From Beta vulgaris subsp. vulgaris (Eukaryota > Streptophyta > Magnoliopsida > Caryophyllales > Amaranthaceae): 64,000 nt of DNA. This document shows positions 20,381 through 31,194 of this stretch, piece by piece. Location of the stretch: NCBI RefSeq assembly GCF_026745355.1, contig NC_079204.1, positions 48,034,285-48,098,284 of the forward strand. Direction: 5' to 3'. The stretch's first letter is position 1. Every line of letters starts with the position of its first letter. Below the pieces are notes generated by a model that was given only the letters and a program-made list of their open reading frames with translations, searched no databases and was not told the origin of the DNA. The translations under genes were made by a program, and so were the position numbers.

Positions 20381-21874
20381 CACTAGTAGAATAAACACTT
20401 ATTGTTGCGGTCATTAAGTCGCCTATTGCGGTGGTTTTGCCTATGCAATAATTAAGGGGGCCAAAATTAGTAATTAATATATTGCTGCGGTTTTAAACCG
20501 CAGCAATATTTGAACATATTGCAGCGATTTTTGGGATAAACCGCAACAATATTAGTATATTATATTAGAATAATACGGCATATTGCTGCGGTTTCTAGGG
20601 AAAACCGCAACAATATGTTGTATTTAATAATAAAACATACGCATATTGTTGCGGTTTCTTACTAAAACCGCAGCAATAGACGCTGGACAGGTTAAAATAA
20701 AATTTAAAATTTCTCGAGGCGTAAATTTTTTATGGTTATAGTACCATTATTACATATCTACAACAATTCACTGTTACAAACACCCAATACAAAAGAGAAA
20801 CTAAAATGCAGAAAAATATATTACAAATTCACTATAATGAAACTGTAACTACAATATTAAACAAAAAACAGAAAAATAAGAGAGAGAGCAATGGAACTGA
20901 AGAAACAGAAGAGAAGAGATCATCAACAAAAAGCTAAAGGATGAATTTTGATCATTATAAGTTTTGCTAGTGTGCAATTAAGAGCTTAGAGCAGAAGATC
21001 AAAGAGCAATCTCGTTAATTGTTCTCCAAATAAAATTAGCAACTAACCCACACCAATAGTTGCTTCTTCATGCATATATTACTTGAACCAAATCCAACTA
21101 TGTTGTGTAATGAGTAGGAGTCACTCAGTTGCCAACCAAGCCAATAATTTAAGACTCATTCATTAAGAACTCGAAAAAACAGAAAAAAGAAACTGAAGAT
21201 GGATCTAGAGAAGAGGAGTCTGAAAAACGACGAGAAAAAGGAAAAAAAAATCAAATCTAAAAAACAGAAAAAAAAAAACGAAAAGGAAACAAAAACGAAA
21301 AAAAGCGAAGAAAGAAACTCGTCGGTGGCGGCGAACGGGCGTCGTTGCGCTCGACGAACAATCTTGATCGAATGGCGGAGTAGAGGAGTGACGAACGCTC
21401 TGGTCGTGGCTGGTGGGCTTGGCGGCTTCGTCGCGTCGCTCCGTTCGAAGGTTGACGGGAGCAGTCGAGGGTGGTGGACGACGAAGAAGAACGCGTCGCT
21501 CCGTTTGAAGGTTGAGAAAGATGAGAGGTTGAGAGAGTTAAGAGAGAAGAGAGGTTGAGAGAGAGAGAGAGGGGCTGAGAGAAGAGAGTCACTGACTGTT
21601 GCGTGTGAGGTTGAGAGAGGGAAAGTGAGGATAAAAACCCTAATTGATGTGTTTTATATTCTTTTTAAATGATATTGTTGCGATTTTTGTCAAGAACCAA
21701 AACAATATATTAAAATATTATATATTTTAATATATTGTTGCGGTTCTTGACAAAAACCGCAGCAATATGTCTGGTCAAATAGTCAATTTTTTTTTCTTTT
21801 TACATGATATATTGCTGCATATGGTTAAAACCGCAGTAATACCACCGCAACAATAAACAATTATTCTACTAGTG
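20381..21874. mobile_element. Non-autonomous CACTA (En/Spm) transposon
   Basis: The ends are CACTAGTAGAATAA and its exact complement TTATTCTACTAGTG. Both subterminal regions carry many copies of ATTGCTGCGGTTTT and its reverse complement, several arranged as palindromes, which are the expected transposase-binding arrays. The flanks are AAA and AAC, a possible 3-bp duplication with one change. The interior (20700-21650) has no transposase. Its GC-richer core (21300-21500) holds a doubled AACGGAGCGACGCG segment (minus strand) and frames of 111-119 residues without family similarity. Confidence 0.9.
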
Positions 21875-22063
21875 AACTCGTATGAACTCGGTGTATACTA
21901 ATTAGTGTGCATCTAATTTATATTAGGTAGGTTTTAATGATTACAACTTCTACTATTTTGTGTTTTTTTCTCCATTTATTTCTTTTCTTTTGAGTTTCTC
22001 TCTCATAACTATTTAATTTTCTCACTCTCCAAGTTCTTACTCTGTTTTTCAATTTTTATGATA
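21875..22063. other. Short spacer
   Basis: Nothing recognised. Confidence 0.4.
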
Positions 22064-22341
22064 TATTTTCTCCGTTTAGAAATAGTTGCACCATTTCATG
22101 TTTTCACACTTGCCAATGCATATTTTCAAACATTAATATCTTCAATTATTAATAAGTGAAAATTATAGAAAGTTGATATTAAAAATATTGCTGCGGTTTT
22201 TAAGCAAAAATATATGAATCTTACAAGATCCCTTATGACTATGTTTTTTATAAAATATAAATCACCAAAGACAATTAAAGTGTAACATGTGAATAGTAAA
22301 TATTATGCAAATGGTGCAACTATTTCTAAACGGAAGAAGTA
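22064..22341. mobile_element. Stowaway-type MITE
   Basis: The left end TATTTTCTCCGTTTAGAAAT and the right end in reverse TACTTCTTCCGTTTAGAAAT match over about 30 bases and are bounded by TA. Near the middle sits AATATTGCTGCGGTTTTTAA, almost the subterminal repeat of the CACTA element 310 bases away. Confidence 0.8.
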
Positions 22342-22384
22342 GATGATTGTACAATTGAACATGTTATAGAAGATTAGGACTATA

Positions 22385-22745
22385 TTGTCAGTTTTGATAT
22401 AAGTTGTTTGTGTGTAATATAGTATGTTTCTTTATGCTATAGTATGTTTATTTGTGATAGTGTTTCTTTGAACTATAGTGTGTTCGTTTTTGATATAATG
22501 TATTTCTGTAGTATATATTGTATCTATTTGTAATATAGTATGTTTCTCTGTGCTATAGTGGTTTTTTCTTTTGCAAGAGGTAGTGTTTATTTATGATAGT
22601 GTTTCTTTGTGTTATAATTTTTTTTTTTTTTTGAGGGGTTCTTTGTGTTATAATGTAATTGTTTGTGATATAGTGTATTTCTCTCTTATATAGTGTATAT
22701 CTTTGTTATATAGCGAATTTCTGTGCATTGTAGTAGTGTGTGTCT
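22385..22745. repeat. Degenerate minisatellite (TATAGTATGTTTCTTTGTG-like units)
   Basis: About a dozen imperfect units of roughly 25-33 bases built on TATAGT(A/G)TGTTT and TTTGTG(A/C)TA. No coding potential. Confidence 0.7.
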
Positions 22746-23819
22746 CGATTCACGTGCGTGAGCCTGATGCACACTAATTTTATTGTGAATCGGGTCCACA
22801 CAAGTGGAATTGTAAGAAAATATTAAATAGGTAAAAAAAAAGAAATTACCTATATGATTAGAAACTTATAGGGTTCGACCTATGATCAAATCCTCAATTA
22901 TGCAGGCCTCTTTGAGACGGACCACCTAAAAGAAGGAACAAGATGTGGTTCGTAATACACACATGTTTTTACCCATATGTATAGCAAAGTGTAAATGCGA
23001 GGATCAAAGTTAAGGAGAGAGAGAATTTATTTTATAATTGTTTCATTAATTAGGGTTTAATTTGTTCACTTGTTCTTAGCTCACTAGCTATTTAGGAGGC
23101 GTTTGATTTAGGTGTTTTAAAAGAGAAAGAGGTAATTAAATATCCTCTTTCTATTATTACTCCTTACGTCAATATCGTTGTTACTTTTTCATCTTCCGTT
23201 TTTCATTAATCAGTTTGGGTTCACTCTGAATCCTCCTACCAAAATTCTCACTAACTAGGGTTGGTAACATGTCTTGTTAGGCGGAGTTTGTGTTGAGGTA
23301 GATTAATAAAAATTCACGGGTTATGAGTTTGAACCCTAACTCAATTTTTAGATTAGGTTCAGACCAAATAATCAAATCGGTTCAACTTTTCCCATTCCTA
23401 AATTTCTCCCCAACCTAAGGGGGTTTTGAATTCCTCCAATCTCCATTACCCTTGGACCAAATTTTTACTACACAACTACCATAAACAACAGCAAACCTCA
23501 TCCCGGCTATCAGTAGCTAGTGTTCCTAGTCTCTTTACACCCCAAGCCACCGTAAATTACTATCTTAGTCACCCCACACCTATATCGCCATTCTGAGAAC
23601 CAATACCCCTAACCCATATTTGCCAACAACCCCCTCATATTCCTAATTTTTGCTTGTATTATTAATGGAGTATATTATTGGCTATGACTTTAGATCTTGA
23701 TGCGTTTACAACTGTAAAACTTGGCTCAACTTACATGAATTTGATTTTATTTATCTCAAATCTTTTGCTTTGGTATCTGTTGGTTTCCGATCTGTTCTTC
23801 AATATTTATTAAATAAAAA
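22746..23819. other. Spacer
   Basis: No gene recognised. AGGCCTCTTTGAGACGGACC (22904-22923) and GGGTTATGAGTTTGAACCC (23318-23336) resemble pieces of dispersed repeats, but I cannot assign them. Confidence 0.35.
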
Positions 23820-24116
23820 TTGCTAATTTGCAACCTGCGACGCAATTGGCACATCATCTGCGTCGCATATTGCTCTGCATCCGACGCAAATGACTGCCTT
23901 GCCAACAATACTAGGTGCTGCTTGTGCTTGGGTGCATGAGTCATATGCGCCGTACTTCACTTGCCATCCAACGAAAAGAGCCCTAAATCTGCGTCACGTC
24001 CTGCTCCGACGCAGTTCATGTCTCCCTAATTTGTGTCGAGACATGTGGCTTCGGACCCATGTCCGACGCAAATGGGGGTCTAGCATCCGACGCAAGTCAA
24101 TGATTTTGTACTAGTG
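23820..24116. mobile_element. CACTA transposon, right-end fragment
   Basis: The sequence ends in TTTTGTACTAGTG; read on the minus strand it starts CACTAGTACAAAATCATTGA. At least six TGCGTCGG or TCCGACGCA subterminal repeats fill the stretch. No matching left end is found, so this is a truncated copy of a family different from the element at 20381-21874. Confidence 0.75.
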
Positions 24117-24119
24117 TTT

Positions 24120-24318
24120 CATGAAAAGATAGACTAGGCACTTGAAACGAGATATGCACTGTGTCAGAGAGCATATTGCAGCAGGGGTTCTCAACCACTG
24201 CTCATGTTTCTAGCCAACAATAGCTTGCAGATGTTCTTACTAAAGCTCACCCTTCTTCACATCATCATACTCTTTGTTCCAAGCTTGGTCTTGTTACACA
24301 AGTGCAGCTTGAAGGGGG
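24120..24318 (+). pseudogene. Copia RNase H C-terminus and polypurine tract
   Basis: Fragments RDMHCVREHIAAGVLNH and LADVLTKAHPSSHHHTL, then LGLVTQVQLEGGV and a stop, are the typical end of Copia pol. They lie in two frames with a TAG between them. GAAGGGGGTG (24311-24320) is the polypurine tract leading directly into the LTR. The 5' part ends at the CACTA fragment. Confidence 0.8.
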
Positions 24319-24526
24319 TGTATAAATTATACTGTTAATTATATACTAGCTGAGTCAGTATAAGTTGTTAGAGGTAGTTAGTTTATTAAGCTTTTTGTTA
24401 ATATCATTGTGTATATATAGTGAAGAGATAGTTGTTGCTCATTGTCTTTTAATCTCGTGTAATAAACTCATATTCATTTTCTCTCCACATTCTTGAGGTC
24501 GATCAATTTGTTGTTTACGGTAAACA
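24319..24526 (+). repeat. Short Copia 3' LTR (208 bp)
   Basis: It begins TGTATAAATTATACTG after the polypurine tract and ends ACGGTAAACA. A TATATATAG box near 24412 and AATAAA near 24461 sit as expected for an LTR. Together with the preceding RNase H piece it is the 3' end of a 5'-truncated Copia. Confidence 0.75.
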
Positions 24527-25682
24527 CATCAAATCTTAGAGACTTTACTGCTTAACTTGACTTAAATTGAGATACTAAATATAGCATCATATATATGAAA
24601 TTTAGTCGATTTATTGTTGTGGTAGCAAAACTTTTAGGTTAGTTTCTTAGGGAGTTTAGGGAAGTGTTTGTGTAGTGATTGTAGTTGGGTTTTTGCTAGG
24701 ATGGTTGTTAGATGGTCTAATGGGTAAGTTGTGGTTGTAATTGGTAATAATTTAATTATATTTGATGTATGAAAAGTTTGCATAGTTTTGGTAATGAAAC
24801 TTGAATTGTTAGGTTGTGATTAGTGGTATGCAAACAATGATATGGAATCTAGCTTATGTTTTAACTTTGTGTTTTATTGGTTATTGTTCGTACAACTTAT
24901 GGAATCTAACTTATGTTTAACTTTGTTTTAGCTTGAATTATTTAATTGGCAATAAAATGTGTGGAGGAAATGTTGCTACTATTTACTACCGTTTGTTCAC
25001 GAATTGAAGAAGGTGAATTGAAGGAATGAGGAGAGAAAGAGCGAGTTTATGTGGTTTGTTACTTAGGTTCGACAAATGGAATCAGAATTGGAGGAATGTT
25101 GGGATTTAGTAAGTCACATGCAGCTCACATGATCATTTTTGGCCGGAATATATATGGTCAATGACGGAACTTGTTCATGGTAGTGGTCAACAAAGCAAAA
25201 AGTGAGACTTGGTAGTTTTGGACAAAAAAAAATGAATATAAGATAGTTTTTCACAAAATTGAGCAAAAAGTTATTATTTAATCCATGAAAAAAATTATAT
25301 ATTACACTTTATAATGTCGTGTATTACACTGTATAGGTTCGTAAATCATAAATACCAAATACATCAGATAATTTCAATTAAATAAATATAATTTTGGAAG
25401 TTATTCATAACTTTTTCATATAACATAAAATGTCTAAAAAACAAATGCAAAAAAATAAGAAAGATATCTTATTTAACGTCATCCATCGTAAATATATCTA
25501 TGGTTGATGTGGAGCAATGTATGGCTCACATTAAATTATTACGGTGGCAATTTTTTTCTAAAAAGCCACCATAAACATCTTATATTTTTAATTTTATCTC
25601 TATTTGTCTCCTTAGCTTTCACATATACCGTTCTTTTTTTTCTATTTTCACATGAAATCCTTTCAGAATATGTCCGACGCAT
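24527..25682. other. Spacer
   Basis: AT-rich, with TGTGATTAGTGGTATGCAAA-like sequence. No gene or element assigned. Confidence 0.4.
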
Positions 25683-25949
25683 TACTCCCTCCGTTTCATA
25701 TTAATTTACACACTTTGACATTTTACACTATTCACAAATTGCACTTTGACCCTCGCTCGTTTGTGATTTATACGTGAATAACAACATAGTCATGTGGGAT
25801 CTTGTTAGATTCGTCTTAGTATGTATTTTATTAATATGTACTTTTTATAATTTTTACAAATACAAAACTAAAGATATATGTTCCCAAAGTTTTACATTGG
25901 CATACGTAAAAAGTGTAAGTGTGTAAATTAAAATGAAATGGAGGAAGTA
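25683..25949. mobile_element. Stowaway-type MITE, copy 2 (267 bp)
   Basis: TA then CTCCCTCCGTTTCAT at the left and AATGAAATGGAGGAAGTA at the right. It aligns end to end with 6830-7096 at the same length and in the same orientation. This copy has the better preserved terminal inverted repeats. Confidence 0.9.
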
Positions 25950-26251
25950 TATTGCAGTCGATATATATTTTTGTGTGAATGATTGTTCATATCCTTGCGA
26001 GCATCAGCAAAAAATTATTATATTACCGACCTAAAGAAACCACACCTTTTGCGTGGACTTATAATTCATATAAAGAAATTTATAAAAGATTAGAATAATC
26101 GTCATGCATATCGGATCCTAATCCTCGTAGAATTACCTACAAGTAAAATCCAACACCTATATATCAATTTTGTCACTTTCAATTGATCACACAATTCACA
26201 CGGATCTATGGATACCATGTTAGCTAGTCGTTGGAACGTTCTCTTTGTACC
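25950..26251. other. Spacer
   Basis: Nothing recognised. Confidence 0.4.
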
Positions 26252-26942
26252 CTTGTGTGTAGGGGTGGTAATAAGTTCGGCATGTTCACGAACAATTTAG
26301 GCTAAGCTCGGTCAAATCTCAACTTGTGGCAGCTCGATTCAGATTCGGGATCGGCTTGAGACCTTAACGAGCCAAGCCGAATTAGGCCAAACTCAGGTCG
26401 AAAAGCTCATGAACCTGCTCGATTATTATTTTATATATGAAAAAATTATATAACTTAAAGCCTTCAAAAAGTTATTATGTGCTAAAACACGTTAAAAAGT
26501 TATTCTACATATCCTTTCATACACTTTTTTACATTGAACGATTCATGCTTTTTTCTTTTTGCATATTTTTAGATCTAGTTTGTCGATTTTTTATGTATAT
26601 TTGTAAGTAACTTATTTGGTTAGCATGTAAAAATGAATAAAATATGTTTATTCGTGGTATTTTTTGAATTTAATCTATAAATCTACAAGATCTGTCAACA
26701 ATTTTTTTGAATATCGAATATGAATTTTCTGTTTGTTAAAATGTTATTTGGTTTGTTTTTAATTTGTCTCAGATCGAACTTGAGCCGAGCCAAGCACGAG
26801 TCCTGAGAGAACTTATAAGCTCAAGTCGAGCTTCACTTATAGACTTCCTCGAGCTCACGAGCCGAGCTAAACGATAAATGAGTTAAGCCGAACCCAGTAC
26901 AATTTGGACTTGGCTCGTTTGATAAACACCCCTACTTGTGTG
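26252..26942. mobile_element. hAT-type MITE with 8-bp target duplication
   Basis: The element 26260-26934 begins TAGGGGTGGTAATAAG and ends TGATAAACACCCCTA. It is flanked by perfect CTTGTGTG copies (26252-26259 and 26935-26942). Eight-base duplications and TAGGGGTG ends are typical of hAT. The subterminal parts repeat GAGCTCG/CGAGCC motifs; the centre is AT-rich and non-coding. Confidence 0.9.
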
Positions 26943-27175
26943 CTTCAACTTCTGTCTTCGGTAACAACGTAACTAATCCAAACTCTCAATTATGCATCCA
27001 AGAAAGTACTCCCAATACATCATTTCTAAAATTACCCATATAGTATATAATTTAGACTCATCATATGTATACTGGTAAAAATTAAAAAAAAAAAATTAAG
27101 AATTTTAAAATTAAACATTTAAACAGATCTATAAAATAAAATATGACAGTGTTCTAAAATTGATAATTGTATCAG
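26943..27175. other. Spacer
   Basis: Nothing recognised. Confidence 0.4.
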
Positions 27176-28799
27176 GGTGCGTTCTCTTCAGCTTAGAATT
27201 ATTGAACTGAACTGAACTTATCTGAACTGAACTTATTGGAACTAATTCAACTTATTGGACCTCATTGAACCTAATTGGAACTTATTGTACATAACTGAAA
27301 TTTATTGACCTGATTTGAACTTATTAGACCTGATTGGACCTGATTGAAACTTATTATACCTTATTGGACATGATTGAAACTTATTTGACCTTATTTAACA
27401 AAAAATTTGATGAGTTATAACATAAATATTACCCTTCAAATTTTTGTTATGACATAATAATTATTAAACTTTACCCTTTGAAAAAAAATCGTAATTATTA
27501 ATCTCTTATGAATGATATTTTAACAAAAAGTAGTAATTATTAGTCTCTATTTATTTGGACGAAGTACACAATGTTATAATTATGATGATTATTATCGTTA
27601 ACCTTATTTAACCATGATTATAATATTTTTCTAGAATAAAATAATCAGCTAATGATAATTTGAATAATAAAATAATAGACAATAACACAAATATAATACT
27701 ATATAATGATACCGGTGCTTTAATTATAATTATAATTTTAATTTACTAATCATTGATTATTTGAACCTTATTGAAATTTATTGAACCTTGTTAGACCTGA
27801 TTGGAACTTATTGGACTTTATTAGACCTTATTGGCCTTAATTGGAACTTATTAATCTAGAGTGCATTATGTTCACCTTAAAAAATTAAGTTTCAGGTTCA
27901 ATCAGTTCGGTGTAGTTCTGATAAGTTTCAATCGGGTCCAATCTGGTCAATAAGTTGCAATCGGGTCCAATAAGTTTCAATAAGATCCAAATAGTCAATG
28001 ATCAATAAATTTAAATTAATATTTTAATTAAAGTATCACTATGATTAGTATATGTTATTATATTTGTATTATTATCTATTATTTTATTATCTATGTTACT
28101 ATTAACTGATTATGTTATTATTAAAAACTTTAATTATATCACTATGATTATATAGTTTAGTATTTTGCATTATTATCTATTATTTTATTATTTATTTATT
28201 AGTTGATTATTTTATTATTAAAAAAATATTATAATCATGGTCAAATAAGATTAACAATAATAATAATCATAATTATAATATTTTGCAATTTGTCTTTAAA
28301 TAACTAGAGATAACATGTTTTCGTTAAATAACAATGAAAGATATAAATGTTATTAATTGATTTCCTACTAGTGCTTTATGAAACCAAAGCAAGACTATCC
28401 GATATACTAGTGGTGAAAATTGTGTATAGGCAAGCATATCAATAGTATTTTTTTTTGTTAAAATGTTAACCATAAGAGGAAATTAATAATTACTATTTTT
28501 CGAAGGACAAATTTGAATACTTATGTCATAATAAATTTATAGGGATAGTATTTATGTCAAGGATATACTCATCAAATTTTTTGTCAAATAAGGTCAAAGA
28601 AGTCAATCAGGTCCAAGAAGGTGTAATATGTTTCAATCAGGTCTAATAAGTTCCAATCATGTCAATATGTTTCAATCAGGTTCAATAAATTCCAATCAAA
28701 TTCAATCAGGTTGAATAAGTTGAATCAGGTCCAATAATTTTAGTTCAGTTCAGTTCAGATAAGTTCAGTTTAGGATTATTCAGGTGAATAGAACGCACC
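27176..28799. mobile_element. Large fold-back element with long inverted arms
   Basis: The ends GGTGCGTTCTCTTCAG and TGAATAGAACGCACC are inverted. The arms stay complementary far inwards: for example ACCATGATTATAATATTTTT near 27611 pairs with its reverse complement near 28225, and AACAAAAAATTTGATGAG near 27399 with one near 28570. The centre is near 27860. The outer parts are filled with degenerate TTGGACCTGATTGAAACTTA units. The right arm is longer, with about 200 bases inserted near 28300-28460. No ORF. Fits a foldback-type transposon. Confidence 0.75.
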
Positions 28800-28924
28800 T
28801 TCAGTCTAATTAATGGTCAAGGCTTCATAACTTTGATTACTAAAAGAGGAGTGAGTGGTTTTAAAATAAACATGTTGAAAACTACTTTTCTCTTTGTTTT
28901 CTTTTGTTGTTCTCGTATTCACAT
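28800..28924. other. Spacer
   Basis: Nothing recognised. Confidence 0.4.
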
Positions 28925-29130
28925 TGGGAAATTTCAATATATAAACAAACTAGAGAAGAATAACTGAAATATATAAACAAACTAGAGAAGTGAGTGATAA
29001 AAGAACTTTTATAAATTATTCACATTGGGAAATAACTTTGATTTCTAAAAGAGAAGTAAGTTATAAAAGAACTACTCAAGCATAACTAAAACATATAAAC
29101 AAACTAGATAAGAATTATTAAAATTCATAT
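28925..29130. repeat. Local repeats with TATAAACAAACTAGA units
   Basis: TATAAACAAACTAGAGAAG occurs twice near 28940-28990 and again, slightly changed, near 29094. CACATTGGGAAAT and AAAAGAACT segments are also doubled. It looks like nested local duplications. Confidence 0.7.
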
Positions 29131-29149
29131 AAGAAAAGAGAAAAGAAGG

Positions 29150-29880
29150 AGAAATAAATACTTGAATTAATAGAAGAAAGGTAGAGTCTTGAAAAACAAT
29201 GAAGATCTACAAGTTTCTCTCTCTAACTTCCCTGTAGAAACCTGAAGCATAAACTAATAAATTATGACATTGAATCTCTAAGCTTCTGAAAATATGGCTC
29301 AAAGTCCTATTTATAAGCTAAGAATAATATAAACCGACATAAGTTAGGTCACGCGGAAAATTCGAGACTACAACAGTTTGCACGGTCAAGAAACTTCTCG
29401 CAAGATCATGCAGGGTCATGCATGGTCAGGCAAATTATCGCTCTGTCGTGCAAGTAAGGAATAAGCTTTGGTGGCTTTTGATTGCAGAGATGCGCGGTCG
29501 AGCATAGATCCGCACAGACGTGCGGTCGAGGCAGTGGTTTTAGCTCAACTTTGAACAATTATAACTTTTGATCCAGAGCTTTATTTCGCACATGTAATAT
29601 ATAGTTGGAAAGCCCTTGAATCTAGTTTTTAACCTGTTGAAATTACCTCATTGTCATTCTTATCTCAAAAGTTATGCGTAAGATGGTGTAGATGTATCAT
29701 ATTTCGCACAAGTACAGAAAATTGTTTGTGTCTTCTTCATTTTCAATCCGTTTCGGGCACATGATATATCGTTTTGGAGGTAATCCAAGTGTCTTAATCA
29801 TCATGTCCTCAAAAAGGAGTCTAGAATATCTGAGATTACATCAAAATGCCAAACAACATGTGAAAGCACCGTAACTTATA
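29150..29880 (-). mobile_element. Possible solo LTR or promoter-bearing repeat
   Basis: On the minus strand a TATA box (CTTATAAATAGGAC, about 29303-29316) is followed by a leader-like stretch. It is preceded by GC-richer sequence with CTCGACCGCAC repeats (29490-29540). The arrangement resembles U3-R of a plant LTR, but I cannot place both ends or find a duplication. Confidence 0.35.
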
Positions 29881-30362
29881 AAAGGGATCTAAAGATGCAT
29901 AAATGCAATGTAAATGCGCTATTGGAATGTTACATGTTATATGTTTCAAAGAATGGTTTCATATGTTATTATTTTGTTTATGTGTCCCCCTGGCCCCTAT
30001 TGGTTACCCTATTATAGGGAATATTAGAATAACGCATTAAGATTTAAGAGGTGAAGATTAATATTTACTCCATATAAAAGAGACAATTTTAAAAGAAATT
30101 AAAACAAGATAATAGTTTCAACTTGTAATCTACTCTATTAATTATTCAAATTAGTCTTTAGTAGCGGGCAATGTTTCAGGTTATTAACATTTTATGTTGC
30201 AAAATATCATCTTGTGTTACATAGTTTATTGATTAGAACTTTAATACAGTAACTTGAGGTCACGTGATCGAATTTTAGGTGAAACAATTAAAGGAAGAGT
30301 GGCACGTGACGTGTAGACTTGCTTAAGAGCGCTTTTAAAAATATTACTACAGTCGAAATTTG
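29881..30362. other. Spacer
   Basis: No gene recognised. Confidence 0.4.
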
Positions 30363-30554
30363 TTTCATACACTCAGGTGTATCATGCTCATGGTACACCC
30401 AAGGCTATTTTTTTTGCTCCTAACTCATTAATTTGAAACCTCTAAATGAGCATAATCACATAATAGGTAGAAATCCAAATAAGCAAATGAGGTAAAAATT
30501 ACCGTAGGTGTACCATGGTGTACCATGCACATGGTACACCCTGGTGTATGATGA
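30363..30554. mobile_element. MITE with GTACCATG-rich inverted ends
   Basis: The left end TTCATACACTCAGGTGTATC and following CATGGTACACC are complemented at the right by GGTGTACCATG, then CACATGGTACACCC and TGGTGTATGATGAA. About 190 bases, non-coding. It may be Mutator-derived. Confidence 0.6.
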
Positions 30555-30678
30555 ATACACTATTAGTATAGATGTTCGATATTAGACACTAACATTTTAT
30601 TTAGATAACATTGATGAAGCAAATAGGCTAAAAAAGGATGAGTTTGCATTTTTCTTCTCTTTCATTCATTAATGTTGT
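30555..30678. other. Spacer
   Basis: Nothing recognised. Confidence 0.4.
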
Positions 30679-31007
30679 ATCTACCATAGAGGTGATCATG
30701 GGCCGGGCCGGGCCGCGGCCAAAAAAATTTGCCCATTGGCCGGGCCGGGCCTAAATTCGGGCAGAATTTTTGTGTCCAAAGCCCGCTATTTCGGGCCGGG
30801 CTTAGCGGGCTTTTGCGGGCCAAAACGGGCCGGGCCAAAAAATAGACTAAAAAGTCGTTTTTAGCTTGCCCAAAGCCCGCCCAAAAACAAAAAAAAAATG
30901 ACCGGGCCGGGCCGGGCCCGGCCCGCGGGCCGAAAAATTCTGCCCAAAACCCGGCCCAAAAACGGGCCGGGCCGGGCCGGGCCAAAATGATCACCTCTAA
31001 TCTACCA
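30679..31007. mobile_element. hAT-type MITE with GGGCCGG repeats and 8-bp duplication
   Basis: The element 30687-30999 begins TAGAGGTGATCATGGGCC and ends ATGATCACCTCTA. It is flanked by perfect ATCTACCA copies (30679-30686 and 31000-31007). The interior is made of GGGCCGGGCC units and is far more GC-rich than its surroundings. The long minus-strand frame in it is a by-product of the repeat. Confidence 0.95.
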
Positions 31008-31069
31008 TGAAAAAAGAAATCCTCCCCTTTTTTTGTCCTCTAAATTTCCCTATCCAAATAAACTTTAAA
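31008..31069. other. Spacer between the hAT MITE and the retroposon
   Basis: Short AT-rich stretch. Its last bases (AAACTTTAAA, 31060-31069) may be the left target duplication of the next element. Confidence 0.4.
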
Positions 31070-31194
31070 TTTAAAATTCAAAACAATACGCTCCCCTCCC
31101 CTCTCTAACCACAAAACCAAAATCTAACCCTAAAAACAACAGCCGCCACGAGCGCCCTAGGCTCGTCGGTGGATAGAGACTCAGCCTGGCCGCC
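31070..31194 (+). mobile_element. 5' part of a GC-rich retroposon or gene relic, split by the Gypsy
   Basis: C-rich sequence, CTCCCCTCCCCTCTC and then AACCCTAAAAACAACAGCCG, runs up to the Gypsy insertion and resumes at 40858. Together with 40858-42222 it looks like one transcript-derived unit. Confidence 0.45.
31190..31194. repeat. Target-site duplication CCGCC, left copy
   Basis: Identical to 40853-40857 on the other side of the Gypsy element. Confidence 0.95.

Noticed and set aside
21199..21592. Frames of 119 (plus) and 111 (minus) residues inside the CACTA element
   Set aside because: They overlap on opposite strands, are low complexity (Lys/Glu or Ser/Arg) and resemble no family.
25504..25704. 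66-residue plus frame with hydrophobic stretch
   Set aside because: It runs into the Stowaway end and has no supporting context; a chance frame in AT-rich DNA.
30662..30994. 110-residue minus-strand frame rich in GPAR
   Set aside because: It is a translation of the GGGCCGG repeat in the hAT MITE; no independent sign of coding.
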